64,000 nucleotides of DNA from assembly GCF_011075055.1 (NCBI RefSeq), contig NC_058154.1, positions 9,059,620 to 9,123,619 on the forward strand, in the 5' to 3' direction. Positions within the stretch are counted from its first letter, which is position 1; each line of letters opens with the position of its first letter. The DNA comes from Mangifera indica. Taxonomy: Eukaryota; Streptophyta; Magnoliopsida; Sapindales; Anacardiaceae. A program made the position numbers and the translations under genes. The notes under the pieces are model-generated. The model did no database searches, was not told the origin of the DNA, and was given only the letters and a program-made list of their open reading frames with translations. Shown here piece after piece: positions 51,301-63,400 of this stretch.

Positions 51301-52268
51301 AAATATTTAAATGAAAGATATGAAACTTAATGGATGATGTCGAGTTATTTGTCATAATACTTACAATGACTCATCACTATCTATTATTATTTTGTAATTA
51401 GATTGGAAAATTAGGTTGACATTTTTTAATATGTTCATTAATATTAAATAATGTAATATGAAAAAAAAATTAGGTTAAAATTAAAATTTTTATACAAAAT
51501 TTAATTGAAATTAATCTAATATAACTTAAAATTATATCAGGTTATATTAAAACTAACATAAATGTAATTAAAACGAATTCAAACTAATTCAAATATTTAG
51601 AAGTTGAAATTTTTATATATTACATATAATTGTAATTGTTCTAATTATTATTTATTATTTAAATTTATTTTATTTTTTGGTGGTAAAAACGATATTTACT
51701 TGTTAAGATTATTCTCATTTTTAAAGGGTATGATGTATAATTTTTTAAACTATTTATAAATAAAACAAAATATTATGTCGTATTTTTTTGTTAATATCGA
51801 TAAGATAATTTGGTAAAAAAATTAAAATATTAAAAACATTTCTAAAAATAGAAACATGAGACAATCTCATATCAATTCAAGCATAGTTCATGTTAAGTTA
51901 AAATTAAAAAATTTGATATAATTGTAATTCAAGTTAAGTTAAAGTACGAATTTTTACTTAAAATCTGAACTGATGCAATATAAAAACAGTGTTAAAACTT
52001 TCTTATTATATAATATCTCCAATTAGAAAATTTAAAATAATATAATAACAATAATGTTATATATTTAAGATTTATATATATTTTCCTTCACATACTTTTT
52101 TATTTATTTAATAGAATATGAAATATTTTTGGGGTTAGGTAAAATATAAATATTAATAAATTCTAGTTTTAATAAGAAAATTATGGAAGTAAGTAAGAAA
52201 GAACAAGGGCCTTTTCGAAAATTGAACGACTACGTGTCCCAATTGTTCTCTACGGTAAAGAAAAGTAA

Positions 52269-52948
52269 GGCCAAAAAGACTTATTCTCAACTAACGTTTG
52301 ACGAATTTGCAAACTTTCACAAAATTTAAATATTTATTTATCATTAAATTTTTATTAAAAATAAAAATAAATTATTATTTTATTAATAATATTAAAAAAT
52401 ATAATTTTTTTTTAAAATTTCGAAAACTAATAATTTTATTTTAATCTTAACTTTTTTATTTTGAAAAGTGATTTTTCTTTTTTTAGAGTTTTTTTTCTCT
52501 TCTCTCCAATTACGACAACCATTTAACAGAAGACAAAGACAAGATGAAAAGACAATGACCATTTTTGATAGATGAAGGCATATGTTTGTCTCCGTTGATG
52601 AACTTCATCTATTAGAGATGGACGTCGTATTTTTATCTCATCTTCATCTTTGTATTTTATTATATGGTTGTCATTGTCTAATAGGATAGAGAAAAAAACC
52701 CTAAGAATATGAGAGAAAAAATTATTTTTTAAAACAGAGATGAAATTATTAGTTTTCAAAATATGAAAAAAATTAGAATAAAATTATATATTTTTTAATA
52801 TTATTAATAAAATAAAAATTTTATCTTTAATTTTAATAAAAAATTCTAATAAAAATAAAATAATAAATAATTATTTAAATCCTTAAAACTTTACAAATAA
52901 AAGTTTGGAAATTTACCAAAACTTTGGTGGGAATAAGTCTTTTGACAA
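52269..52948. mobile_element. Mutator-like inverted-repeat element, diverged right end
   Basis: The left end GGCCAAAAAGACTTATTCTC and the right end ggtgggaataagtcttttga(c) pair. The core hairpin has 10-nt perfect arms 52568-52577/52603-52612 (ATAGATGAAG), within an outer pair agacaatgac.../...gtcattgtct. The right terminus is mutated and the duplication is only approximate (gaaaagtaa against gaaaaaaaa). Confidence 0.65.
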
Positions 52949-53319
52949 AGGAAAAAAAAAAAAGTTCAGCTTGCCAGTGGCGTAACTCCTTTGGTGACAA
53001 GCCATGATCAGCTTCATCTCAACTCAACGTCACTATAATCACAAAGTTCGTCGAATGTTCAAGCCCAGTAATGATGAGGGCGGGGCCAAAAACTGCCCAT
53101 TAGTTGTTGCTAGATGGATACGACAGTTCATGTTCTCTGGTCCGAGCTCGATGTCATTCCGATTTCAAATCAAACATCTTTACTTCGAATTTTATTAAAA
53201 TTAAAATCGTGTTAAAAATTTTTAATTTTTATTTAATTTAAATTATTATGATATAATCCAGTTTTATTTAAAATTATTTATTAATTTCACCTTTTAAATG
53301 TTTTAATATTTTTATTTAT

Positions 53320-53480
53320 GATAAAATTATGTATATTTATTTTAAATATATAAATATATATTAATATGTATTATTATATAATTAAGTGATTTTTAATTAA
53401 AAATAAAATAACATCTAATTATATATTAATATATATTTATATATTTGTTTATCTAAAATAGGTACGTATAATATTACTAT
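53320..53480. repeat. Near-palindromic MITE, dispersed copy
   Basis: Begins tgataaaattatgtatattt and ends ggtacgtataatattact, with the core tttttaattaaaaataaaat. Well-preserved member of the family at 44645. The nearby 53835-53935 is a fragment of a Tourist-like MITE. Confidence 0.65.
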
Positions 53481-54725
53481 TTAATTTATTTATCAAATTA
53501 TCCAACTTATGATTAACAAAATATATAATATAACATTTTATCTTATTTACGTATAATCTAAAAATTTATATATCAATACTATTTAAAAAACACAGGCAAT
53601 TTTAGTAATTAAATTTAACTTTCATTATAAAAAATAAAATATATTTAAATAAAAATTAATAATAATTGAAGTGAAGTGATTATAAATATATGGAGATATA
53701 TTATATGTAATATACAAAGATTTTAGCTATTATTTATATTTGTCCTCCAACATATATTCATATTACCTTTAACAAATTCTATTATAATAACATTTTTTTA
53801 AAAAGATATTTAGTTTTGAAAATATTTTATTACTAAAATTAAAAAATTAATCTGAAGATAGATTACCTTAAAGATTACTAGGTATAAATTATTACTATGT
53901 TTCATAAAAATAGGTAGGTATATATTAGATTTGGGTCCATCTATGACGGATCAATATGATCTGGTTTAATTTAACTGCCAAACGCATCTATAAGAGGAAG
54001 TTGGAGGATAGTTTAACATATATAAATTGTTCAAACTGCCTCCCTATAGAGGTAACACTATTTTTTTATTAGATGAACCTTCTTCTTCTTCTTCTTCCTC
54101 TCCTGCAAAATCAAAAAGCACAAATTTTATCTTCCAATGAAAATCAATACGTGAGCAAATGACGTCGTAGAAATAAAGTAACGTCAATGCCTCACATCAT
54201 ATTAGAATGGGCTTCGTCAGAATTAAATCCAAGCACGTAAATTTAATATTTACAATAATTCACAGAACTTGATTTTTGGTATTATTGTTCCCAACATTTT
54301 GCATGCAAATAGAACTCATACATATAGACTATACATGTAGGCATACATATGCTCGTATTTTTCAAACTAAAGCTTCCCTAACAGGGGACCAAAACATTCC
54401 AATTATAAAGAAAAAATAAGAGTAAATTATAGAAGAAATTGCAAATTGCATTAAATTTTGGTTTTTCTCTTTACGTTTTTGCATCAGTATCAATGATATC
54501 ACAATTCCATTAACACTTGCCCTGTGTCAGGTGATACCAAAATATAAGCCCATTATGTTTATCCTATGTGTTTCCAATTCTTTTAACAATAATACAAAGC
54601 TATATCATTGAAAATGTCATTTCAGTATTAATTTTAAAATGTCAAAATGCTTGTCTCCATCCTGTTTCAAGTCCCATGTTGACCGCCTAAACTTATGGGG
54701 GTCTTTGTATGAATGATGTGACAGA

Positions 54726-54840
54726 TTTCAACTAGCAACCATACAAGGCAAATGGGTATAAAGAATACAATCTTATAATCAACTTAGCGGCGGAACCCAC
54801 CGTTTACTCTCATTCGCTATAATCAGACACCCACAGAAAA
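54726..54840 (-). mobile_element. Gypsy LTR end fragment
   Basis: Aligns with 57062-57190: aactagcaa, aaatgggtataaagaat, caacttagc and the following tttac block, in the same order. It is a truncated relative of the Gypsy LTR at 57054-57469. Confidence 0.6.
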
Positions 54841-54869
54841 CAATATAGTAATAGCTTGTGTATCTAATT

Positions 54870-55165
54870 TAAGTATATAAATAAACATTTTTATGTGTAT
54901 TATTATATAATTTGATAATTTTAAATTAAAGATAAAATAACGTTTAAATTCAAAACCTGAAAACATGATATATATATATTCTATCGATATAAAGTGTGCA
55001 AAGAAAAACTTTTATTTATTAATTAAATTATATGTATTTATTTTAAATATTGAAATAAATATATATTTGATATATATTTTTATTTGATTGTATAATTTTA
55101 AATTAAAAATAAAATAATATTTAATTTTATAATAATACATATAAATATATATTTATTTATCTACG
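54870..55165. repeat. Two near-palindromic MITE copies (one partial)
   Basis: A half copy at about 54870-54960 and a fuller one at about 55015-55165 share the core ttttaaattaaa(a/g)ataaaat(aa) with arms rich in atttattttaaatat. Between 55200 and 55515 lies a dispersed gagctcgagctc repeat. Confidence 0.55.
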
Positions 55166-56439
55166 TGAGTTAGAATGTGAGCTTAATGGAGGGTGACGAA
55201 TAGGGTTAGATTCGAACTGAGTTGAACTCAAGCTCGGTTAGACTTACATATAATAGAGCTCAAGCTCGAGCTCAAATTTAGGCTTGTTGAGCTCGAACTC
55301 GACTCAAGTTTGATTTGATTCGTTTTGAGTTTGAGTTTTTAATTAATTCATTATTAAAACGATATCATTTTAATACATACTAATCAAAACGATATTATTT
55401 TGTATCAAAATTTTTAACTTATAAATTTTGATAAGTTCGAGTTTGCTTAGGACTGACTCATTTTGAATTTATTTAATCTAAATTCAAATTTAATTTCAAA
55501 CAAACTTGATTCAAATCTAATCCTGACGATAAAAAAAAAAAAAAAAACGGAGACCGTTAGTTTGCTTATTTATGAAATGCAACGGTTTGTGAACGAGAGG
55601 TTATTGAATGTATTACATCACCATGGATTCTCTCTCTCTCCTTTCCAGCAAAAGACTCTCATCGAAATTGTCAAAAAGCAAAATTGCATGTCAAGGTGAA
55701 TATGTTCCAGCTTTGACATCTTATTCAATCTAAATTAGATAGAAGTTTGAAAATTTTTTAAATAAAATTAAATAAAAAAAATATGATTTGATTTAATTTA
55801 AATTATAATTTAAATCTAGTAATATTATTTATAAATATATATTATTTAAATTAAATTATAATTTTATAAAATATAATATAAATATAAAAAATAAATATGA
55901 AATATCTATATAAAGAAAATGTTAAAATAAATATAAAAAATAAGTTATATACTTAATTGTTTATTGAAAAATTTTGTCAAATATAATTATATATATATTA
56001 AAAAAATATAGTTTACAGTTAGGATCAATTTGAAGATTATCCAAATTGTAATCCAAATTGAAAAGTGTTTTTTAAAAAATTATTAACCCAAACAAAACCA
56101 TAATTTATAAGTGGTTCAATTTAGTTTTACGATTTGAATTGAATTATATCCACTTCTAAAAAGTTATAAAAAAAGATTAGAAATTTGAATAACAAAAAAT
56201 TAGATTTTTTATTTTATATAGTTATGACATTATGATAATTAATCGAAAATGTAAAGGACATTTTTGAACTTTAAAAATTTAGAAAAAATGGAAAACGTAA
56301 CAAAACGATAAAAATACATATTTAGTATGAAAAACGTATAAAATATGTCTTTAACACATTTTGAGTTTAAAATTTCAGAACGATGTGTTTAAAACGTAAA
56401 TTAAACAAGAATGTGAATAATTTATGTTTTTATTAACTA

Positions 56440-56560
56440 GGACTATGAGCACAAATAATAAAATGTCACTGCATAATTAAGTATTTTTAAATTAAAAATA
56501 TAATAACACTTAATCAAATATTGATATATCATTGTTTGTGTATTAGTAGATATTAAATAA
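56440..56560. repeat. Near-palindromic MITE, dispersed copy
   Basis: Core tttttaaattaaaaatataa with arms around gcataattaagta and cacttaatcaaatat. Sits at the degraded interior end of the Gypsy remnant. Confidence 0.45.
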
Positions 56561-56569
56561 TCTGTTGCA

Positions 56570-57469
56570 AGAGTTTCTAATTGCTCATGAAGGCTTCCCT
56601 TGTATGACAAATGAAATCGATTTAGCAAGGCCATCTTAAAAGCAATTCATGTTTTGACCAGAGATCGACTTTCCAACCATTGGAACCCGCTCAAGGCCAT
56701 CGTATCCATACAAAGTGCTGCCAAAGTGACTTTCTCCCACTCTTGGATTCAATTATGCAGGTCCTCCCTATTGAAGATCGATAACTCTAGTTGTCATAAG
56801 TGTCATTCATTCCGAGTGAATTATTTGGAAAAAGGTACCACCACCTAAACCGGAGCTTCCACTGCTAAAACCAAACCTTCCACTACAAATACCTTCCCAT
56901 GACTCTGTAGTTATATATGTTTTCTGGTCCTTCACAAAGCATCTCAACACCTCAATCGATTGCCCCATCTCAACCAAGTCTTTCTCAACCTTTTTACTCT
57001 CAAACCCGTCGTTGTTATTACCATAACCTACGTCGAATGCTCTGATACCACTTTGATAAGATTCAACTAGCAATTATGGTAAAAACACAAGAAGACACAA
57101 ACAAATGGTAAACGGGTATAAGGAATCTCATCTTATTTAACAACTTAGCAGGATACCCCCACTATTTACACTTTAACAGCTACAATCAAACAACCACAAA
57201 GAGAAAAATTAAAATGAAAGACACTTCCAACATTTTGTGGAGCCGAAGACCTCCCTAGCACAAAGCTCATAAATATTCTCCATCCCTTTCATAACAACCC
57301 ACCCAACCCTTCAAATAAGTGCCTCATTCCCTAGCTCTCCCTCTCTCTCCCCCATGAGTTACTGCCATGTGGTTTAATCCCTTTTTCATGGAATCTTCCA
57401 AAACCGTTTCAGCCCCTAACAGATTCTCTCCTATGTGTTGCTCTATTCCTCCTACGATGCGCCTTAACA
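56570..57469 (-). mobile_element. Gypsy-type retrotransposon 5' part: LTR, primer-binding site, gag remnant
   Basis: On the minus strand an LTR runs from TGTTAAGG (57469; an alternative start TGTTAGGGG is at 57421) to ...TTATCA at 57054. Three bases later comes TGGTATCAGAGC (57050-57039), the initiator tRNA-Met primer-binding site. Downstream is a broken gag: a charged N-terminal stretch (KKVEKDLVEMGQSIEVLRCF) and then, past stops, WEKVTLAALCMDTMALSGFQWLESRS and ALLNRFHLSYKGSLHEQLETL, the conserved plant Gypsy gag block. In-frame stops make it inactive. No polymerase or 3' LTR was seen. Confidence 0.8.
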
Positions 57470-57810
57470 GGTCTAAAAGAATGTAACAGAAAAATTCGTT
57501 CATATTTATTTTGTAGAATAGATAAGAACAATCTCAGAAATGCAATGATCTAGTTATTTTAGAAAAATGAGTTAAAGACAAATTTGTAGTTACAAAAATA
57601 GAGATATGTATGTCATTTAGTTTAAGAATTTAGTAATTTAGTTTTCTGCTTAGAATTGCATACCAAATATATAAATGTTGTATTTCACTATAAATAATAA
57701 ATATGGAGAAATATTTCTTCTCTCAAACTACATAGTATCAAAGTTCGTATCGTGACTTTGAACTTCCACCATAGAAGACCTCGAGAAGGCACTTTAAACA
57801 TGTACTTGAT

Positions 57811-58029
57811 TTGCTAGTAAAAACAAGAATGCTTGAGTGTAAGCCTATAGACACAACAATAGTTCAAAATCATGGGTTGGAATATCACTCGAACCAGATA
57901 GCCATTAACAAAGAAAGGTATGAATGCCCTATGGGAAAATTGACCTACTTGTCTCTTATACGATCGGATGTTGTCTATGTTGTGAGTGTAGTGAGTCATT
58001 CATGCATAATCCTAGTGAGAATCACATAA
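57811..58029 (+). pseudogene. Copia polyprotein fragment (RT to RNase H junction)
   Basis: Reads MLECKPIDTTIVQNHGLEYH, then NKERYECPMGKLTYLSLIRSDVVYVVSVVS. This is the well-known block of Ty1/copia polyproteins between reverse transcriptase and RNase H (consensus ...CKP.DTP......ERYQRLVGKLIYL..TRPDIAYAVSVVSQFM). Several conserved residues are lost, and the frame breaks after SVVS. No LTRs were recognised nearby. It ends about 20 bp before the start of the second MSL duplication copy. Confidence 0.85.
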
Positions 58030-60053
58030 ATGCAATGCTTTGGATTTTATTTTGTTTCTATGGTATATGAGTTTTTTCATTATCAACTGACATAAAATTG
58101 ATAGTAATTCATATCAAACTAACTTTGACAAAGCTCAATGTCTCTAGGCTTGTCAATTAAAAGTCTTATAATATGACCAAAGATCTTTTGGATTGTGTTT
58201 TCACAAATCTTTAGTAGGTTGGTTAACATGATTATACGGGTTGATTTATTAAATTATAATTTTTTAATTTTAATTAATATTTAATCATTTATAAATTTTT
58301 AATTTTTTTAACAAATCATGTCAAAACAGCACGAGGACTTTAACCTAAGGCCTTAGACATGACTTGCAATTTTGCAGTCTATGCAAAGGGAAAAAAAAAA
58401 GATCTGGGCCTTGTTGTGAGCAAGCCCAACTCCTTTGACATGTCTAAACCAATGTATGTAATTTAAAGTCTTGCACAAGTTATATTATGGTAGCAATAAT
58501 GAGGATTTGGTTACTCTATTGTCTATTTTTGATGTGATATAAATAAAGCAAAAAAAAAAAAAAAAAAAACAAATGGGACTTCTTTTTCTTTTAACATGGT
58601 TCAATTTAACTGTCAGAAAAACCTATATCTATAATATAGTTATTAGATAATACCGTAAAATATTCTGAAAATGATGTGTATAGTATAGAGGGTTATAATC
58701 ATATGAGGACTTATTTATACTCTATTCAAAGTGAAAGGTATATCTATAATACTAAAATTATTTTGATTGAAAATAAGGAGATAAATTTCCTTTGTTGACA
58801 CCGAAGAGAAGAAGAAACATCCCACTATATGTGTTGAGTAGATTTGTTACTATGCTACGAGATAGAAAATCTGTATACGCTCTTGGATGAATGGTAGATA
58901 AAAGATGTCCTTGTTCGTTGGTATTATAGCTGGTCATAATTACTCGGACAAGTTTTATTGTAGTGAGGTCTATCAAAGAGATCTCTAGGGGGTTAGGCCC
59001 AAACACCCCTTAATTAGAGTTTGGTTCGAATAAAAAATGATTCAATTTAAATTTATTGAGTCAAAATTAGGTTTATTTTAAATAAAAAATTAATTTAGTT
59101 TGATTTGATTTGATTTTGTTATTTGAATCAATTATTTCAAATTTATAGCTTGATTCGATTGAAATTGATTATTTGAATTTACAGTTCTAATTTGTGACTT
59201 GAGTTCGTAATTTATTGACAAAATGATATTATTTTATTCAAATAATACTTAAAATTATTTATTCGAACTATAAATTCAAATTGAATCGAATTAAGCTAAT
59301 TCATGACATGAATTCAAATCAAATTGTGGCTTGATTGAGATAAACCATTTTTCATTTGAACTGAAATCAAATCAAACCTAATTTTGGCTCAAAACAGACC
59401 TATTTTATTCGAAAAATCCTTGACAAGTAGTTATTTTGATGGGAAATTCTCTACCTTTGCCAAGTTTTCAATTTAATTATGAATCAAATTTAATCAAAAT
59501 CTTCTTTATACATTGAGATAAAATCATTCAATCCTATTCTATTGATTATATTCGCATAATCTTTCAAATATTAGCTAAAGTCGATTAAATCCTCCCAAAT
59601 AAGATTATTTACTTAATTAGCCATTGTCTGAACTAGAAGCCTGAAGAGCACTTCACATGCTTTGTGAGCAAAAGCACACGCATGCATTGGTCATTCATGG
59701 AACGATAATACTCCTGGCTCATGCGATCAAGACAAAAAACCCCACACACCTACTAAAATTTAAAACAAGACAGCTAAGGACATCATTGTCTTCATGTTCA
59801 CATTTCCACGATCTCATCTCATCAAAAGCACAATACTTGTTTAAAGGGCTTCTATTAAAAGCAATTGCAATATTTGGCTGGTTCAAACAAAGCATTTATC
59901 AAGAGTATTCAAATCAAATAAATCTATATATACAAAAGAATTGTACAAACTAAAATGACAATTTATGATTGAGTGATGTAATTGTTTATTTTTTCTTTCA
60001 TTTCAAAATCATTCAATCGAATACTATCATATCAAGTTGTATAAGAAAGTTTA

Positions 60054-60225
60054 CGATAAAATTATGCGTACTTATTTTAAATACATAAATAAGTACACAC
60101 TTACATATATCATCATATGATTGAGTGATTTTGAATTAAGAATAAAATAATACCTAATCAAGTGATGAAACAAACAAGTGTGTGTCTATTTATGTACTCA
60201 AAGTGGGTACACATAGTATTGCTCA
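60054..60225. repeat. Near-palindromic MITE, copy inside duplication 2
   Basis: Counterpart of 44645-44815, carried by the segmental duplication. The two have since diverged (for example tcaagtgatgaaaca here against tcacatgatgacaca). Confidence 0.7.
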
Positions 60226-60472
60226 AAAGTTTATACAATTTGTTTATACATATAACATTACTCATTCAAAACATGGTACTGACAAGTAGTAAATTGCATC
60301 ATCATATAAAAAATGACAGATGAGGAGAATATCATTTGATTCTACTATATAAACACAAGGCTATGAAGTTCATAACATTGAGGAAAAATAAGACAAACAA
60401 CATAAGAAATGAAACAACATCCCAAATGGCACTATTTAATCTTCAAATACTGTTTTTCGCTTGTTTTACCTC

Positions 60473-63400
60473 TCAGCAAGAAGTTGCTGGCCGGGTTGAA
60501 GAGATGCGATCAAAGTTCATGGGATGCATTGAAGGCATGGAAGGCATGGCACGGACGTTTATGTCAATTGGGTATAAGCGATACTGGATGTCAAGCTCCT
60601 TGAAAATCTTAAACATTTCTTCAACCAAGAGGGCTCTCCTTAACCATTTCTCCCCCATGTCTTGGTGGTTCATTCTATGTGTTAGCCATACTGCTATCCT
60701 TACCCTGTTTAGTTCTTCCAGTTCCTTGAATATGATCATCGGTTGGGGATACCAGTGGTCCTTCTTGTTGTCGACATAACTGCAGAAGTACTCGATCATT
60801 ACATGATCAAAGTAGTAAATAATTTTGAAGTGCAAAAGCAAGATAATGATTGCATATTATTAAAATTTATCAGTAGTTACCTTAGTATTTTCTGTTTCAT
60901 GAGCGCAATCTTCTCTGCCGGAGTAGATACATGGATGCAAAACTCGACTGCATCTCCCATATCTGGACTTCGGTAGTAATTGCTAATAGCCTTGGTAGCA
61001 AGAACAATATTTGGAATAATAATCTTCTGGTTGTCGTATCTTAGGAAAACAGTAGTTAAGATGTTCATTTCTTCGACTACCATCTGCAATTTGATGGAAA
61101 CATTACTTGGGTGAGCACACCGTCCATAAAAATAAAAGTTGTGTATTTGTGAAGGGATAGAAAGATGAACTGTTGTTTATTCAATATACCTGAACTCCGT
61201 CAATCTCACAACGATCGCCCACATCAAAGGGGTGCATTACAAACAGAAAGATAATGGCCTCAAATACTGTCTTGCAAGTGTTTCCAAATATGAACGCCAC
61301 TAAAAGAAGCTGAGAGCTTATGAAGACTAGAAATTTGGTGGTGGCGATTCCCAATATAAGGAGCCAGATAATTACAATGATAATGGCAACCAAAATGTTC
61401 ACCATACGATGAAGCCTGTTGACTGCTGTTTTCGTATCATTCAATGTAAATGCCAGTGCCTTCCGCTCTCTAAAAACATTAACCTAAAACAGATGCATTG
61501 CATTAACATCATATACCATATAACAATAAGTTATAGAACTCAACCTGAAATACCTACAATCAATCATGCCATCACAAACAAATATAAGATAGGTTGTTTT
61601 TTTAATGCATTCACTTCAACCTGAACTGAGAACTTGCATGCAAAAAGTTTTATAACTGTGTTCATTGATACTTTGGGAGATGCGAAGATACCCCAAAGAT
61701 AATCAGAGATCAATGTGCACATATTTTGACCTTCGTTTAGCAAATAAATTGACATTTACTTTCATCACACAATGAACAGGAAAAAGAAGAAAGGAACAAG
61801 ATATGCATAGAGCATATCACCAGTTCTTACCACCCAATACTTCAAGACTGACTTGCTGATTCTCTTGTTCTCAGACACTCCTTCAAAGAGACTCATTGTC
61901 TTCTCAGCCTCATCTTCTGGCAAGAATCGCATTAGGTCCTCCCGGAATATGAACCTGAAAAAAGAAATTTGCAACCAGGTATTAGCATTGATATCTTGTC
62001 AGAATCTCTCTACGAGATACAAGTGCAAATTGTATTCTTTATGCTTGATTTTAAATTTGCAAAATTTATAATTTTTCCTAGTAAAATTCATTACAACAAA
62101 AGAAACTAAAATGAACGGAGCTTTTTCATCAAGATATAGTTTGAGAGCAAAGTTTAAGAAATTACTGAGCAGACTCACCACAGATGGAACAAAGATAATG
62201 CAACTTTAAAAACAAACAGAAAATGTTAGTAAAAAGCTAAAAAGTAGACTCAACAACTAAATTCAAATTCAAAACAGGGTAGAAGTGAAATCAAATTGAA
62301 GGCAGACAATCACCCTATTTGCACATGTAAAATAGTCTTGCAAATGTGATAGGATTAAGCACATACTTGGACCCTTGCTTAGCCACATTCTGGAAAATTT
62401 TCTTTGCAGCAACTTTTGCCTCGTATTCATTTTTAATATGTGGTCCAGACTCATCAGCATGACTTGAATCTTGTATCTGTTCATCTAATGTGGTGAGAGA
62501 TCCATGCCGGACTATGTTGATAAGCCTCTTCATATTCCAAGCAGAGACATTCTTATGGTTCAACTTGTGCAAGTGATCAATTGTGATTCCATTATCTTCC
62601 TTGCTGGAAAGTGCACGAGGACTCTTTTCCCCAGGAGGAGTTTTTTGTAGACTTCCACTCCCTATCACCTTTGCACTCTGTGGTGATGATAAGGTACTTG
62701 TCTTGAGGCCCGGAGGGATAGTAGCACCTGCATTCTGTAGTTTTTGAATCTCACTTGATATTCTTTCCTCTTCCTCCTCTGCCTTTTGTATTTCGATCAC
62801 AGGAGGACCAGAAAGTGTTTCAATCACATATTGAGTGAACAATGCCTCCTGAATTCTGTCAAAGTATGTGCTCACATGGAAAGATGATGCAAGAACTTTC
62901 ACAAGAAGCGCCTTCACCAACCACAACAACACACCTACTACTAGACAAACCAAGATCTTAGTTACAATCCGAAGAACTTTACTGTTCGTCTGCCTCTCAA
63001 CTTTCTTATCAAACAGGTAATGCCAAGCAATCAACACAAGCCCCAACCAAATACAATTCTGTACTGCTTTCCTCAATCCATAAACAAAATACAAAACCCG
63101 TTTTCGCAACAAAAAGTTCCTTTCAAAAAAGAACACAACAATCCTCACGATCCAATTAGACACCAACCTACCACATATCAAAACCAAAATCAAAACCTCC
63201 CATTTCCACAAGTCGAGATTCCACAATTGCTTATCCCTTAAAAAATTAAAAGTCAAACTCCAAACTAACGCAGCTATAATCAAAATCAAAATTAACCATT
63301 CAATCACAACCCAAATACTAACTTTCTCCTTCTTATACTCATCTGGCAAATCCTCATCTGAGAATGGATCATCTTCTTCATCTTCAACATTTCTCCCAAT

